Part shown: positions 26,924 through 35,190 of the stretch, in pieces
Layout: every line of letters starts with the position of its first letter
Numbering within the stretch: the first letter of the stretch is position 1
DNA from: Methylobacillus rhizosphaerae
GTDB lineage: Bacteria > Pseudomonadota > Gammaproteobacteria > Burkholderiales > Methylophilaceae
Assembly (NCBI RefSeq): GCF_900187985.1
Contig: NZ_FZOA01000002.1
Location: 189,805 to 253,804 of the forward strand
Reading direction: 5' to 3'
DNA length: 64,000 bases
Program-made: the position numbers and the translations under genes
The notes under the pieces: generated by a model
Database searches by the model: none
Told to the model about the DNA's origin: nothing
The model's input: the letters and a program-made list of their open reading frames with translations, nothing else

Positions 26924-27944
26924 ATTGTTTCCTTCTTCAACATCACAATCCAAGCCGGTTCGTGTTCTGGTATACGAATATATTACTGGAGGGGGATTAT
27001 ACCGCGAGGAGATTCCTGCCGCCTTGGCGCAGGAGGCGGTATTGATGCGGGATGCCATGCTGTCCGCCATGCTTGCCTTGCCGGACGTACAAGTGCTTTC
27101 CCTGCACGATTCGCGTTTGTCTGCCCCTGATCAGGCAACAGGCTGCCATGTATTGCAAGAATCCGAGCATCCCCTGCAAGCCTTGCAGGCATTGATCGCA
27201 GAAGCGGACCTGGTCTGGCTGGTGGCGCCGGAAACAGGTGGTGTGTTGCAACAACTGAGTGCAATGGTGCTTGATGCAGGCAGGCAGCTGCTTTCCAGTG
27301 CTCCGGATGCTGTTGCGTTGGCAACCAGCAAATGGCAGACCTACCTGCATTTGAAACAGCATGGTCTGCCCATGGTAGAAACGGCGCAATGGCCAACATA
27401 CCTGGCAGCAGGGCAGGGCTGGGTCATCAAACCGGACGATGGTGTAAGTTGTGACGGAACAAGACTGGTGACAGATCAGCAAGCGCTGCAACGCTGGCTG
27501 GCCCAGGATCATGCCGGTGAAATCATCCAGCCGTACATGGCAGGCACTGCCGCAAGCTTGTCCATGTTATGCCGCCATGGGCAGGCATGGCTGTTGAGCG
27601 TCAACCAGCAATTGATCCATATTGCAGACGGACATATCCACTACCGCGGCAGTGTGGTCAATGCAGATCAGGCACATTGGTCTGCGTGTGCCCAAATCGC
27701 CAGCCAGGTGGCGGCTGCGGTGCCGGGCCTGTTCGGCTATGTAGGCGTGGATTTGCTGCTGGGTGAAAATGGTCAGCTACACGTGCTGGAAGTCAATCCG
27801 CGCCTGACGACTTCTTTTGCCGGGCTGGAGGCGGCAATCGCCTATAACCCGGCACGGTTGCTGCTGGACTTGTTCTATAATGAAAACTTCATGCTGCCCC
27901 TGGAATTGCAGCGCAATAAAATCGAAATCAAGCTGAATGACTGA
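26913..27944 (+). CDS. ATP-grasp protein, tyramine/tyrosine-glutamate ligase (MfnD)-like
   Basis: About 343 residues. Conserved core starts at RVLVYEYITGGGLYREEIP; the exact start is uncertain (ATG at 26913 or TTG at 26925, neither with a strong ribosome binding site). ATP-grasp features: ALATSKWQTYLHLKQHGLP, GWVIKPDDGVSCDGTRLV and the metal site LHVLEVNPRLTTSFAGLE. The archaeal MfnD joins glutamate to tyramine in methanofuran synthesis; next to MfnF-like and MfnE-like genes this assignment is likely, with tyrosine rather than tyramine possible in methylotrophs. Overlaps the next gene by 8 bases. Confidence 0.82.
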   Translation: MTRTLFPSSTSQSKPVRVLVYEYITGGGLYREEIPAALAQEAVLMRDAMLSAMLALPDVQVLSLHDSRLSAPDQATGCHVLQESEHPLQALQALIAEADLVWLVAPETGGVLQQLSAMVLDAGRQLLSSAPDAVALATSKWQTYLHLKQHGLPMVETAQWPTYLAAGQGWVIKPDDGVSCDGTRLVTDQQALQRWLAQDHAGEIIQPYMAGTAASLSMLCRHGQAWLLSVNQQLIHIADGHIHYRGSVVNADQAHWSACAQIASQVAAAVPGLFGYVGVDLLLGENGQLHVLEVNPRLTTSFAGLEAAIAYNPARLLLDLFYNENFMLPLELQRNKIEIKLND

Positions 27945-29010
27945 AACAAATTCACCCCGGCATTATCTCGGTTGGGATATCGGCGGAGCCAATCTCAAAG
28001 CCGCCCTGGTTCGTGCTGATGGCGTGGCCCTCAAGGTGGTGCAGGTGCCGTGTCCGCTCTGGCAAGGGCTGGATCAACTCGATGCCGCGCTGGATGCCGC
28101 AATGGGCCAGTTTGACGTGGTAGTGGACCGGCAACAGGTCACCATGACCGGAGAACTGGCGGATATCTTCCCTGACAGGGCAACAGGGGTTGAGGAGATT
28201 GCCTCGCGCCTGCACGCGCGTCTGCCGGGAGATGTAAAGTTTTTTGCAGGCAGGCAAGGTTTTGTCAGCCTGGAGCAGGTAAGCGGGCATAGCCACGCAA
28301 TTGCCTCTGCCAACTGGCTTGCCAGTGCGGCCTTCGTTGCGCGTAAATTGCAGCAGGGCTTGTTCATTGATATCGGCAGCACCACGGCGGACTTCGTCCT
28401 GCTGCGTGATGGACAATTGCTCAACCTGGGGCAGACCGATGCTGAGCGCATGCAACACCAAGAACTGGTTTACAGCGGTGTTGTACGCACCTCCTTGATG
28501 GCCTTGGCTTCCAGCATCCCGTTTGCTGGGCAATGGCAGAGTGTGGCGGCTGAACATTTTGCGACAACCGCCGATGTGTATCGTCTGACCGGCGAACTGG
28601 AACCGGCAGAAGACATGGCGGCCACGGCGGATGGCGCAGGCCGTTCCCTTGAAGAAACCTGCCGCCGCCTGGCGCGTATGGTTGGTTGCGATGCAGCAGA
28701 TGCAGACCAATCTGCCTGGCAATACCTGGCACAGGCATTCCGCCAGCAGCAATTGAACCTGTTGCGCCATGCAGTCCAGCGCCACTTGTCACGCAACCTC
28801 ATCTGCCCGGGTGCGCCATTCATTGGCGCAGGGGCAGGGGCTTTCCTGGTGCGTGAATTGGCACAGCAACTGGGTCATGAGTTTATTGCTGCAAGCTCAT
28901 TGATACAGGCTGATTCAGATACAACCCGGCATTGGGCAGGCGTGTGCCTGCCAGCCTATGCAGTGGCCCATCTGGCCACGTCATCCACAAACGCAGAACC
29001 ATCATGCTAA
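27937..29010 (+). CDS. H4MPT-linked C1 pathway protein, MfnF-like (hydantoinase/oxoprolinase family)
   Basis: 357 residues of the ASKHA/hydantoinase A-like family. N-terminal phosphate loop YLGWDIGGANLKAALVR, second segment GLFIDIGSTTADFVLLRDG, and C-terminal PFIGAGAGAFLVRELA. Archaeal MfnF condenses the aminomethylfuran diphosphate with glutamyl-tyramine in methanofuran assembly; bacterial homologues carry the name H4MPT-linked C1 transfer pathway protein. ATG overlaps the upstream ATP-grasp stop by 8 bases and its own stop overlaps pabB by 7, so the genes are translationally coupled. Confidence 0.85.
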   Translation: MTETNSPRHYLGWDIGGANLKAALVRADGVALKVVQVPCPLWQGLDQLDAALDAAMGQFDVVVDRQQVTMTGELADIFPDRATGVEEIASRLHARLPGDVKFFAGRQGFVSLEQVSGHSHAIASANWLASAAFVARKLQQGLFIDIGSTTADFVLLRDGQLLNLGQTDAERMQHQELVYSGVVRTSLMALASSIPFAGQWQSVAAEHFATTADVYRLTGELEPAEDMAATADGAGRSLEETCRRLARMVGCDAADADQSAWQYLAQAFRQQQLNLLRHAVQRHLSRNLICPGAPFIGAGAGAFLVRELAQQLGHEFIAASSLIQADSDTTRHWAGVCLPAYAVAHLATSSTNAEPSC

Positions 29011-30389
29011 GACGAGCACTACCATATCACGCTGATAGTTCAGCCCTGTTTGCCAGAATTGCACATCAACCCTGGGCCATCTATCTGGATAGCGGGCGTC
29101 CCGGCAATGAGTATGGCCATTACGATATCCTGGTCGCTGATCCGGTCATGACCCTGACCACCCGCGACGGCGTGACCGAGCTGCAGCGGCAGGGAGAAAC
29201 CACGCTGCACCACGATGATCCCTTCCTCTTGTTGAAACAGGTGTTGAAAGCTTATCCACGCCTGGCATCCGACCTGCCTTTCACAGGGGGCGCAATAGGT
29301 TATTTCGGCTATGACCTGGGCCGTACCCTGGAAAAACTGCCTGAACAGGCACAGGATGCCGAACAGATACCGCAGATGATGGTGGGCATCTACGACTGGG
29401 CTGTCGTCGTCGATCATCGCCGGCAGCAAACCTGGCTCATCTGCTGCGCCATCACCGAAGAGCGCAAGGCCGGCTGGAACAAGTTATGCGCCTTGTTTGA
29501 TCAACCATTTGATGAACCGACACAAGCTGCCTTCCAGGTGACGTCTCTCGTCAGCTCCAATTTTGACGAAAACACCTATGCTCGTGCGTTTGAGAAAATC
29601 CAGCGCTACATTCACGAAGGCGATTGTTACCAGGTCAACCTGGCCCAGCGTTTCCAGGCCGAGGCAGCAGGCGATGCCTGGGCGGCATACCGCGTATTGC
29701 GCAGCATCGGCTCCGCGCCGTTCATGGCGTTCATGAACCTGCCGCAGGTGCAGATATTGTCCGGTTCGCCAGAACGCTTCCTGCAAGTGAAGGGATTACA
29801 TGTTGAAACCCGGCCCATCAAGGGCACGCGTCCGCGCTCCAGCGATCCGCAGGAAGATGCCAGGCAGGCGCAGGAACTGCTGTCCAGCCTCAAGGACAGG
29901 GCAGAAAACCTCATGATCGTGGATCTGCTGCGTAACGATATTGGCAAAAGCTGCGCCATTGGCTCAGTGCGTGCAGATCGCCTATTCGCGCTGGAAAGCT
30001 ATACCAATGTGCACCACCTCGTCAGCGTCATCACCGGCAAGCTGGATGACCACAACGAAGCTGTCGATCTGCTGCGTGGCGCGTTTCCCGGTGGCTCCAT
30101 CACCGGTGCGCCCAAACTGCGCGCCATGGAAATTATCGAGGAACTGGAACCGAACCGCCGTGGCGTCTATTGCGGGTCAATCGGCTATATCGGTTTTGAT
30201 GGCAACATGGACACCAATATTGCCATTCGCACAGCAGTATATTCGCATGGCAGAATCCGTTTCTGGGCAGGAGGTGGTATCGTAGCGGATTCAGAAGTGG
30301 ATAAGGAATACCGGGAAACCTGGGACAAGGCATCCACCATGCTGCAACTCGTCGAACATTTTCGGAGCGATCAAGATGTGGGTAATTAA
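29004..30389 (+). CDS. pabB: aminodeoxychorismate synthase component I
   Basis: 461 residues from MLRRALPYHAD, whose ATG overlaps the upstream stop. Chorismate-binding enzyme making 4-amino-4-deoxychorismate from chorismate and ammonia on the way to p-aminobenzoate. Seen: YQVNLAQRFQAEA, the ETRPIKGTRPR block, MIVDLLRNDIG, and GSITGAPKLRAMEIIEELEP then GSIGYIGFDG (catalytic region). p-Aminobenzoate is used by beta-RFAP synthase for H4MPT as well as for folate; its place among cofactor genes suggests dedicated supply. Confidence 0.93.
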   Translation: MLRRALPYHADSSALFARIAHQPWAIYLDSGRPGNEYGHYDILVADPVMTLTTRDGVTELQRQGETTLHHDDPFLLLKQVLKAYPRLASDLPFTGGAIGYFGYDLGRTLEKLPEQAQDAEQIPQMMVGIYDWAVVVDHRRQQTWLICCAITEERKAGWNKLCALFDQPFDEPTQAAFQVTSLVSSNFDENTYARAFEKIQRYIHEGDCYQVNLAQRFQAEAAGDAWAAYRVLRSIGSAPFMAFMNLPQVQILSGSPERFLQVKGLHVETRPIKGTRPRSSDPQEDARQAQELLSSLKDRAENLMIVDLLRNDIGKSCAIGSVRADRLFALESYTNVHHLVSVITGKLDDHNEAVDLLRGAFPGGSITGAPKLRAMEIIEELEPNRRGVYCGSIGYIGFDGNMDTNIAIRTAVYSHGRIRFWAGGGIVADSEVDKEYRETWDKASTMLQLVEHFRSDQDVGN

Positions 30390-31005
30390 GCTGGGGGGGA
30401 GCCTGCTTGGCTCACCAGAACTGAACCTGTGGTTGGACCTTGTGGCACGCCATGGTGACGGCAAAGTACTGATAGTGCCTGGCGGTGGCGTATTTGCAGA
30501 CACCGTGCGCGATGCGCAAATCAACACCGGCATAGATGACGCCACTGCGCATCGCATGGCCGTCATGGCAATGGATCAATATGGCGTACTGATGACCGGA
30601 CTGGATACGCGCCTGGTGACAGCCAGCAGCGAACTGGAAATCGCCGAACGCGGCTGGCAGCATCGCGGCATCGTCTGGCTGCCAAGCCACATGGTGTGCG
30701 CCGATGACACCATCGCCATGAACTGGAGCATCACCTCCGATAGCCTGGCAGCTTACCTTGCCGCCAAAATGAATGCCGAACACCTGATTCTCGTCAAATC
30801 CTCACGTCCTGATGCAGATCAGCAAGTATCATTGGAAAAGCTGACCAAGGAAGGATTCGTCGACAGCGCATTCGGTGATCATATCGCCGGCAGGCCATTT
30901 CACACCTGGGTGGTCGGGCGGCAGGACTGTACCGCATTCAACGAAGGATTCAACGAAGAAGAGCTGGGCCGCGTAGGCCTGCCAGTACGTTGTGCTTGGA
31001 ACTAA
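30376..31005 (+). CDS. amino acid kinase family protein, MfnE-like
   Basis: 209 residues, aspartokinase/UMP kinase fold: MWVIKLGGSLLG at the start (phosphate loop), IVPGGGVFADTVRDAQ and HLILVKSSRPD. Archaeal MfnE phosphorylates aminomethylfuran-methyl phosphate to the diphosphate, the substrate of MfnF; a homologue is recurrent in methylotroph C1 islands. The start overlaps pabB by 14 bases. Assignment rests on fold and neighbourhood and would need a phylogeny. Confidence 0.8.
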   Translation: MWVIKLGGSLLGSPELNLWLDLVARHGDGKVLIVPGGGVFADTVRDAQINTGIDDATAHRMAVMAMDQYGVLMTGLDTRLVTASSELEIAERGWQHRGIVWLPSHMVCADDTIAMNWSITSDSLAAYLAAKMNAEHLILVKSSRPDADQQVSLEKLTKEGFVDSAFGDHIAGRPFHTWVVGRQDCTAFNEGFNEEELGRVGLPVRCAWN

Positions 31006-31018
31006 GAGGAGAAAGACC

Positions 31019-31399
31019 ATGAGTGAAATAACTGAACGTGTATATACAGAAGCAGAAATCAATACCAGGCTGGCAGCAGAACTGCCGCATTGGTATTACG
31101 AAGATGGCTGGATTCGCCGCAAATACAAAACCAGCGGCTGGAAAGCTACCCTCATGGTCGTCAACACAGTAGGACACCTTGCCGAAGCCGCCTGGCATCA
31201 CCCGGATTTAACTGTCTCCTATGCCTTCGTCATCGTTAAGCTCTGCACCCACACCGCAAAAGGCATTACCGATAAAGACTGGGAGCTGGCGCGCAAAATT
31301 GAATCCGTCATCCAGTGGCAACCTGCCCAGGAAGGCGGCGCACTCGAAGGCACCCCCAACGACGATGCCCGCTTCAAATACCTGAAATACGACAACTGA
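31019..31399 (+). CDS. pterin-4a-carbinolamine dehydratase family protein
   Basis: 126 residues, with AAGAGGAGAAAG immediately upstream of ATG. Family signature seen as WRRKYKTSGWKATLMVV-like (IRRKYKTSGWK), then VGHLAEAAWHHPDLTVSYAFV, where H-x(n)-HHPDL is the active-site block, and KLCTHTAKGITDKDWELARKIE. Dehydrates 4a-hydroxypterins. No phenylalanine hydroxylase gene is near, so a role with H4MPT or another pterin is inferred from position at the end of the cofactor cluster. Confidence 0.9.
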   Translation: MSEITERVYTEAEINTRLAAELPHWYYEDGWIRRKYKTSGWKATLMVVNTVGHLAEAAWHHPDLTVSYAFVIVKLCTHTAKGITDKDWELARKIESVIQWQPAQEGGALEGTPNDDARFKYLKYDN

Positions 31400-31475
31400 C
31401 CCTCCCAGGTGCCGTCCGGCTCGGCACCTGCCTCAACGCTAACTCAATGCCGGACTTGATCCGGCATTTGTTTAT
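31400..31475 (+). terminator. two hairpins ending the cofactor cluster
   Basis: AGGTGCC/GGCACCT at 31407-31429, then ATGCCGGA/TCCGGCAT at 31447-31467 followed by TTGTTTATT. The second one is terminator-like and overlaps the 3' end of a relic gene on the other strand. Confidence 0.7.
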
Positions 31476-31637
31476 TCATCATCCTAAGATTTCGTTTCAC
31501 TGGGTCGTCAATGTCGATGCTGAGTGCTTCGGCAAAAATTGCACAAAAGTGCGATCCGAAAAGTTAAGGACGTAGCCGTCACCCATATCGAATATGTCAT
31601 CGAGGCGCATGATGTCAATGGAGCGGATGTTGGCCAT
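31444..31637 (-). pseudogene. frameshifted relic of a small conserved protein (MANIRSID-type)
   Basis: The minus strand begins MANIRSIDIMRLDDIFDM, then GYVLNFSDRTFVQF, a start common to a small accessory protein found in restriction/defence and mobile regions. After about 34 codons the frame is lost at a T5 run near 31542; the continuation AEALSIDIDDP is in another frame. The rest of the usual protein is absent and the sequence runs into a terminator hairpin. It lies 6 bases after the reconstructed end of the toxin-like gene, so the two were probably co-transcribed. Confidence 0.6.
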
Positions 31638-31642
31638 GCGTG

Positions 31643-32711
31643 TTATCCTTTGATTTGACTGTCTGACTGTTGGTTATGGTCGGTTCCATCAACAAGGTAA
31701 TGATTTGCCATTGACTCGACTTCGGCGCACGCTTTTAAAAGCTCATCGAACGGCACTGAATGACCAATCATGATTTCGTCGGCCAGCATGGCGCTGTAGT
31801 CTTGCTCTAGAGCAACCTTGGCTTTGGCCTGTCGGGACGATTTTTAAATTACCTGTCGCTGCGGCTGCATAGTCGATGACTTGGCCTCCAGCGTCCTTTT
31901 CGATAAAGAAATATGACTTATGACTGGCCACTGCTATGGCTACGTCGCGGTCGGCAATGACCGAGGAAAAATCAGGACTGCGGGCAATTGCGGCCAGATC
32001 ATGCCAGTGCCGCGCGTAGCGTTCGCCACGAATTCGTCCTTGTGCGCAGAAAACATGCGCTGCCGTAGCCTTTTCCCAGAATGTTCGACTGACGTTCATT
32101 ACTCGCGGTAAGGCAGTTGGGAACATTATGTCTGGGATGTACTCGGTGATATCGCAGGCAACCTCATGTATATGATGGGGTTCCCCAGTGGCCCGGCCAC
32201 CAAATTCCAGTGTGACGACTGGCGCAACGTAACCTGTGCCTTGCATCAATGCAGGATATCGCAGCAGTAGTTTGTCATTATCTTGGCCACCAAGCTCAAT
32301 CTGTGCTTTGAGATGGTCTCGCTTCAATGCTTGCTGCAGAACAGGCAGCACTTCACTGTTGATCCAATCAGGTAGCCGGCTTCGGACAGCCCTGGTCCAT
32401 TTGTTGGCTTGGCTACGGCTGGTTGGTAACTCTCCATCATCTCCAAGCAAATCTGGAATCAGCTTGCGAATATCGTACGTGAGGTCGATATCTTCCGAAA
32501 AACGGTCAATGATTTTGTAGACCTTGGAAAGCGATGTGCCCCCCTTGAAGGTGAGGTCATCCGTTAACCGCGAGCCGAAAAGGGCGTGTAGAGCCCAAAC
32601 CAGCCAGATGTCTTTTTCCAGAAGATGAGCAGGGCGGCCTGATTGGGCGCGGGCATATTCCAGAGCTTCTCGTTGATCTGCTTTGCTGAGGTCGAAAAAG
32701 GATTCAGCCAC
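31643..32711 (-). pseudogene. AbiEii-type nucleotidyltransferase toxin, frameshifted near the C terminus
   Basis: Nucleotidyltransferase of type IV toxin-antitoxin systems. GTG at 32711 has AAGGAAG upstream and overlaps the antitoxin stop by 8 bases. Key motifs are intact: FKGGTSLSKVY and the metal-binding SEDIDLTYDI. Around 31830-31850, beside an A5 run, the frame jumps: the open frame continues into a nonsense tail stopping near 31743, while the natural continuation (SSRQAKAKVALEQDYSAML, then ADEIMIGHSVPF) is in another frame ending at 31643. The toxin fold is largely preserved but the C-terminal region is disrupted, unless this is a sequencing error. Confidence 0.78.
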
Positions 32712-33300
32712 GCATGGCTTCCTTGCCAATGGCTTGAGCTATCCAGCTTGGCAGACTGGCCCGTGAGGATGTCAGGGTTTGCCACTCGGAGCTGGAGAGA
32801 GTGCGGCGCAGTGATCTTAAGGACTTGTCCGCGTGAGTTGGACCCATCCAGGCCAGAGCACGCACTGCTGCACCTGCTGGCCCTGAGCCGAGCGCCATCA
32901 TCCAGCGTGGAGCATGCTTGATGAGCACGGTTGAATGACCAATTGTCAGTTCGCGCGTCTTTCCAGATGTGAGGTAAACCTCACGGATGGGTACTTGTTG
33001 AGTTAATCCCAGGACATTAGCTGAGCTGGCACCATGCGGCACGACAACCTCGCCATTTTGTTCAGCCAGTGCCTGAATCACTTTCTTGGGAGAGGGCGCG
33101 CGCGCGCCAAAGCGGCTGGACACCGGGGCGACGTAAGCGCCTCGTGCGACACGTAGCAGTTTTCCTTCCTTGCTCAATCGGGAGAACGCCTGGTCAATAG
33201 CGGCGCGACTACCGAGGTGCAGGAATTCCTTGGGCGACAGGACACCTCCTTCAGGGAGGGAATGTGCTTGCTTCAGTATAGCTTGGGGTAGTGTATTCAT
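32704..33300 (-). CDS. AbiEi/DUF6088-family antitoxin
   Basis: 198 residues from MNTLPQAIL, with AAGAGG upstream; a longer open frame above is low-complexity sequence from the G-rich tract. The N-terminal winged-helix part is visible as GVLSPKEFLHLGSRAAIDQAFSRLSKEGKLLRVARGAYV, followed by the C-terminal domain with VVVPHGASSANVLGLTQQVP and REVYLTSGKTRELTIG. Such proteins repress their operon and neutralise the AbiEii nucleotidyltransferase. Directly upstream of, and overlapping, the toxin gene. Confidence 0.85.
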   Translation of the reverse strand: MNTLPQAILKQAHSLPEGGVLSPKEFLHLGSRAAIDQAFSRLSKEGKLLRVARGAYVAPVSSRFGARAPSPKKVIQALAEQNGEVVVPHGASSANVLGLTQQVPIREVYLTSGKTRELTIGHSTVLIKHAPRWMMALGSGPAGAAVRALAWMGPTHADKSLRSLRRTLSSSEWQTLTSSRASLPSWIAQAIGKEAMRG

Positions 33301-33812
33301 AGTGTGCCTCTTTAGTAAGAAACTATATATTAGTTTCTGACATTTTAGAAGTGACTCTGGAACATGACGACATTCCAGATTAGGGCCAGTGGAATGGGAG
33401 GTTGGAGATGGGATGGTAGGTAGTGAGTGCAAGGGTAGGGTGATATGGATGGCAGAAGGATGTGGGTGAGGAGTGACAGGGAAAGAGTGCGGAGTGACAG
33501 AGGGAGGGTTTGGAGTGAAGGGTGAAGGTGTTGGAGGGAAACATGGGAGTGTAAAAAAAGGAGAGTTTCCTGAGGGGTGTTGGAGAGGGGGTTTTGTGTT
33601 GGGATGAGGGGATATGGAATTGACAGTCCCATGTTGAGGCAGCAAAGGGGGGGGTACTGCAATTTCTGCAGGTTTACCTGAATACAAACAGATTTTTGGC
33701 GGTTTCGAGTTTAGGTAGATGATTTATGCCAGTTATCAGGCAGGAGTAAGAGCGGTATTGATGAGTCATAAAAGCGTCAAAAAAATAGTTGAACTTTTTT
33801 GTTATAAGGCAA
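33301..33812. other. gene-free stretch with a strongly G-rich plus strand (33385-33660)
   Basis: About 510 bases without a credible gene. From 33385 to 33660 the plus strand is almost all G, A and T, with many GGG and GGGG runs and an eight-G run near 33648, and very few C residues; the minus strand is C-rich. The open frames on the minus strand here are proline/histidine/serine low complexity and not coding-like. Possible G-quadruplex or Rho-loading region. Confidence 0.6.
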
Positions 33813-33951
33813 TTGACATAATTTCTGGAATTGATATTCTGATCCCACAACGCATTGCAACCAATGTGTGTTGACTCTGAGTGGAGCCGCAAAGGTGAAA
33901 CTTAGGGGGGGAATTGGTAAGTAGTGTTTAAATCAATTAGGAGAGTCAATT
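33813..33951 (+). promoter_or_regulatory. sigma-70-type promoter and leader of the tad locus
   Basis: TTGACA at 33813-33818, 16-base spacer and TATTCT at 33835-33840 fit a good promoter. The leader contains an imperfect hairpin (CAACGCATTG against CAATGTGTGTTG, 33848-33873). AGGAGAGTC lies before the flp ATG. Confidence 0.55.
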
Positions 33952-34134
33952 ATGAAAAACGCAATCATGAATTTTATCCGCGACGAAGAAGGCGCAACTG
34001 CAATTGAATATGGTTTGATTGCAGCTCTAGTGTCTGTCGTTATTCTTGGAGCTTTGCAGCTAATAGGGACTAACCTAACACAAGTGTTTACTGATGTAGC
34101 TAATGCACTGACTGGTGCTGGTGGTGGTGCATAA
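33952..34134 (+). CDS. flp: Flp-type pilin subunit
   Basis: 60-residue prepilin, the main subunit of Tad pili used for surface adherence. Short leader MKNAIMNFIRDEEG followed by ATAIEYGLIAALVSVVILGA; cleavage is expected after the G of DEEG, and the Glu-Tyr pair of the Flp signature is present (EYGLIAALV). A Gly-rich tail ends the protein. First gene of the tad locus, with a strong ribosome binding site. AT-richer than surrounding metabolic genes. Confidence 0.96.
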   Translation: MKNAIMNFIRDEEGATAIEYGLIAALVSVVILGALQLIGTNLTQVFTDVANALTGAGGGA

Positions 34135-34153
34135 CTATTTGTAATTAAACTTC

Positions 34154-34663
34154 ATGCAAGAAATTGTACTCATAGCATGGGGGCTTGTTGTTGCTGGTCA
34201 AGATTTTTCAAAAAGAAAAATTTCCAATTATTTAACATTAGGTGTTGTGATAGTTGGAGTGCTATGGCTACTGTTGCGTGGAGTTTCATTTAACGGTCAG
34301 TCTGTGATGTCGGTGATATTGGGGCTGGCCGTTGCTTCACTTTTAACTATTCCCGGTTATGTAACGAAAACACTGGGAGCTGGTGACGTTAAACTTCTTT
34401 GGGCAATTGCTGCTTTATGCGGTTTGGAATTGATGCTTGGCAGTTTTATTGTGGCATCTGTTTCCGTAGGAGTGATTTTTCTGTGTTCAACAGGGCTTAA
34501 TATGTTTCTTCAGTACTATGGGCGTGAGTGGCGGCCATTTTATTGGAATGGACAGAAGCGTTATATCCCGTTTGGCACGGCATTAGGTTTCGGGATGATT
34601 ATTTTTGTCTTGAAGCCGGATTTTCTGGGGATAAGGGGATCGCTGGCATGGTTATGGCAGTGA
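34154..34663 (+). CDS. tadV: Tad-type prepilin peptidase (TadV/CpaA, A24 family)
   Basis: 169-residue aspartic membrane protease that processes Flp and the TadE-like pseudopilin. Catalytic aspartates are seen in VAGQDFSKRKISNYL (loop after first membrane segment) and LGAGDVKLLWA, with several further hydrophobic segments. It follows flp by 19 bases and overlaps tadE by 16. Confidence 0.93.
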   Translation: MQEIVLIAWGLVVAGQDFSKRKISNYLTLGVVIVGVLWLLLRGVSFNGQSVMSVILGLAVASLLTIPGYVTKTLGAGDVKLLWAIAALCGLELMLGSFIVASVSVGVIFLCSTGLNMFLQYYGREWRPFYWNGQKRYIPFGTALGFGMIIFVLKPDFLGIRGSLAWLWQ

Positions 34664-35130
34664 AGGGGAAAAAACAACAAGGTGCGGCTGCCATTGAGTT
34701 TGCTCTGGTATTTGTACTTTTTCTGGTTGTTCTCTACGCAATTATAAGTTACGCAATCATTTTTCTCTTGTGGGCTGGTTTGAACTTTGCAGCTTCTGAA
34801 GGTGCGCGTTCTGCAATTGCAGTTGATCCATTGGCTTTTTCAAATGATGCAGCATATGTAGCGGCGCTGGAAGCACGTGCGCACGCGCGAGTAGACGAAG
34901 CATTGGTGTGGATGCCGCCACTGATCAGGACAAAAATCCAAGGAGCTTATGGCAGTCAAGTGTCATCGGTAGTAGAGGACGCTACACGGGGAAAAGTCAT
35001 TAACGTACGCTTGATATATCCCAATTATGTGAGTGATCCAGTGGTGCCTATTTTAAATTTTCCAGGTTATGGCCCGTTGTTGCCTACGGGGTTTGAGATG
35101 AGAGGTTGGGCAAGTGTAAGTCTGGGATAA
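34648..35130 (+). CDS. tadE: TadE-like pseudopilin
   Basis: 160 residues from the ATG with AAGGGGAT upstream. N-terminal GAAAIEFALVFVLFLVVLYA is the processed hydrophobic helix of TadE/TadF-type minor pilins (cleavage expected before the AIEF segment), followed by a soluble C-terminal domain. The overlap with tadV is typical of translational coupling. Minor pilins help assembly or display of the Flp fibre. Confidence 0.9.
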   Translation: MVMAVKGKKQQGAAAIEFALVFVLFLVVLYAIISYAIIFLLWAGLNFAASEGARSAIAVDPLAFSNDAAYVAALEARAHARVDEALVWMPPLIRTKIQGAYGSQVSSVVEDATRGKVINVRLIYPNYVSDPVVPILNFPGYGPLLPTGFEMRGWASVSLG

Positions 35131-35190
35131 ATGCTGAAACGAAGCTGGTTTCAGGGTGAGGCTGAATTTAACAGTGGAGTACAATAAAAA

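Noticed and set aside
33345-33687. Proline/histidine-rich extension upstream of the AbiEi antitoxin
   Set aside because: The frame arises from the C-rich strand; the antitoxin has a well supported ATG at 33300.
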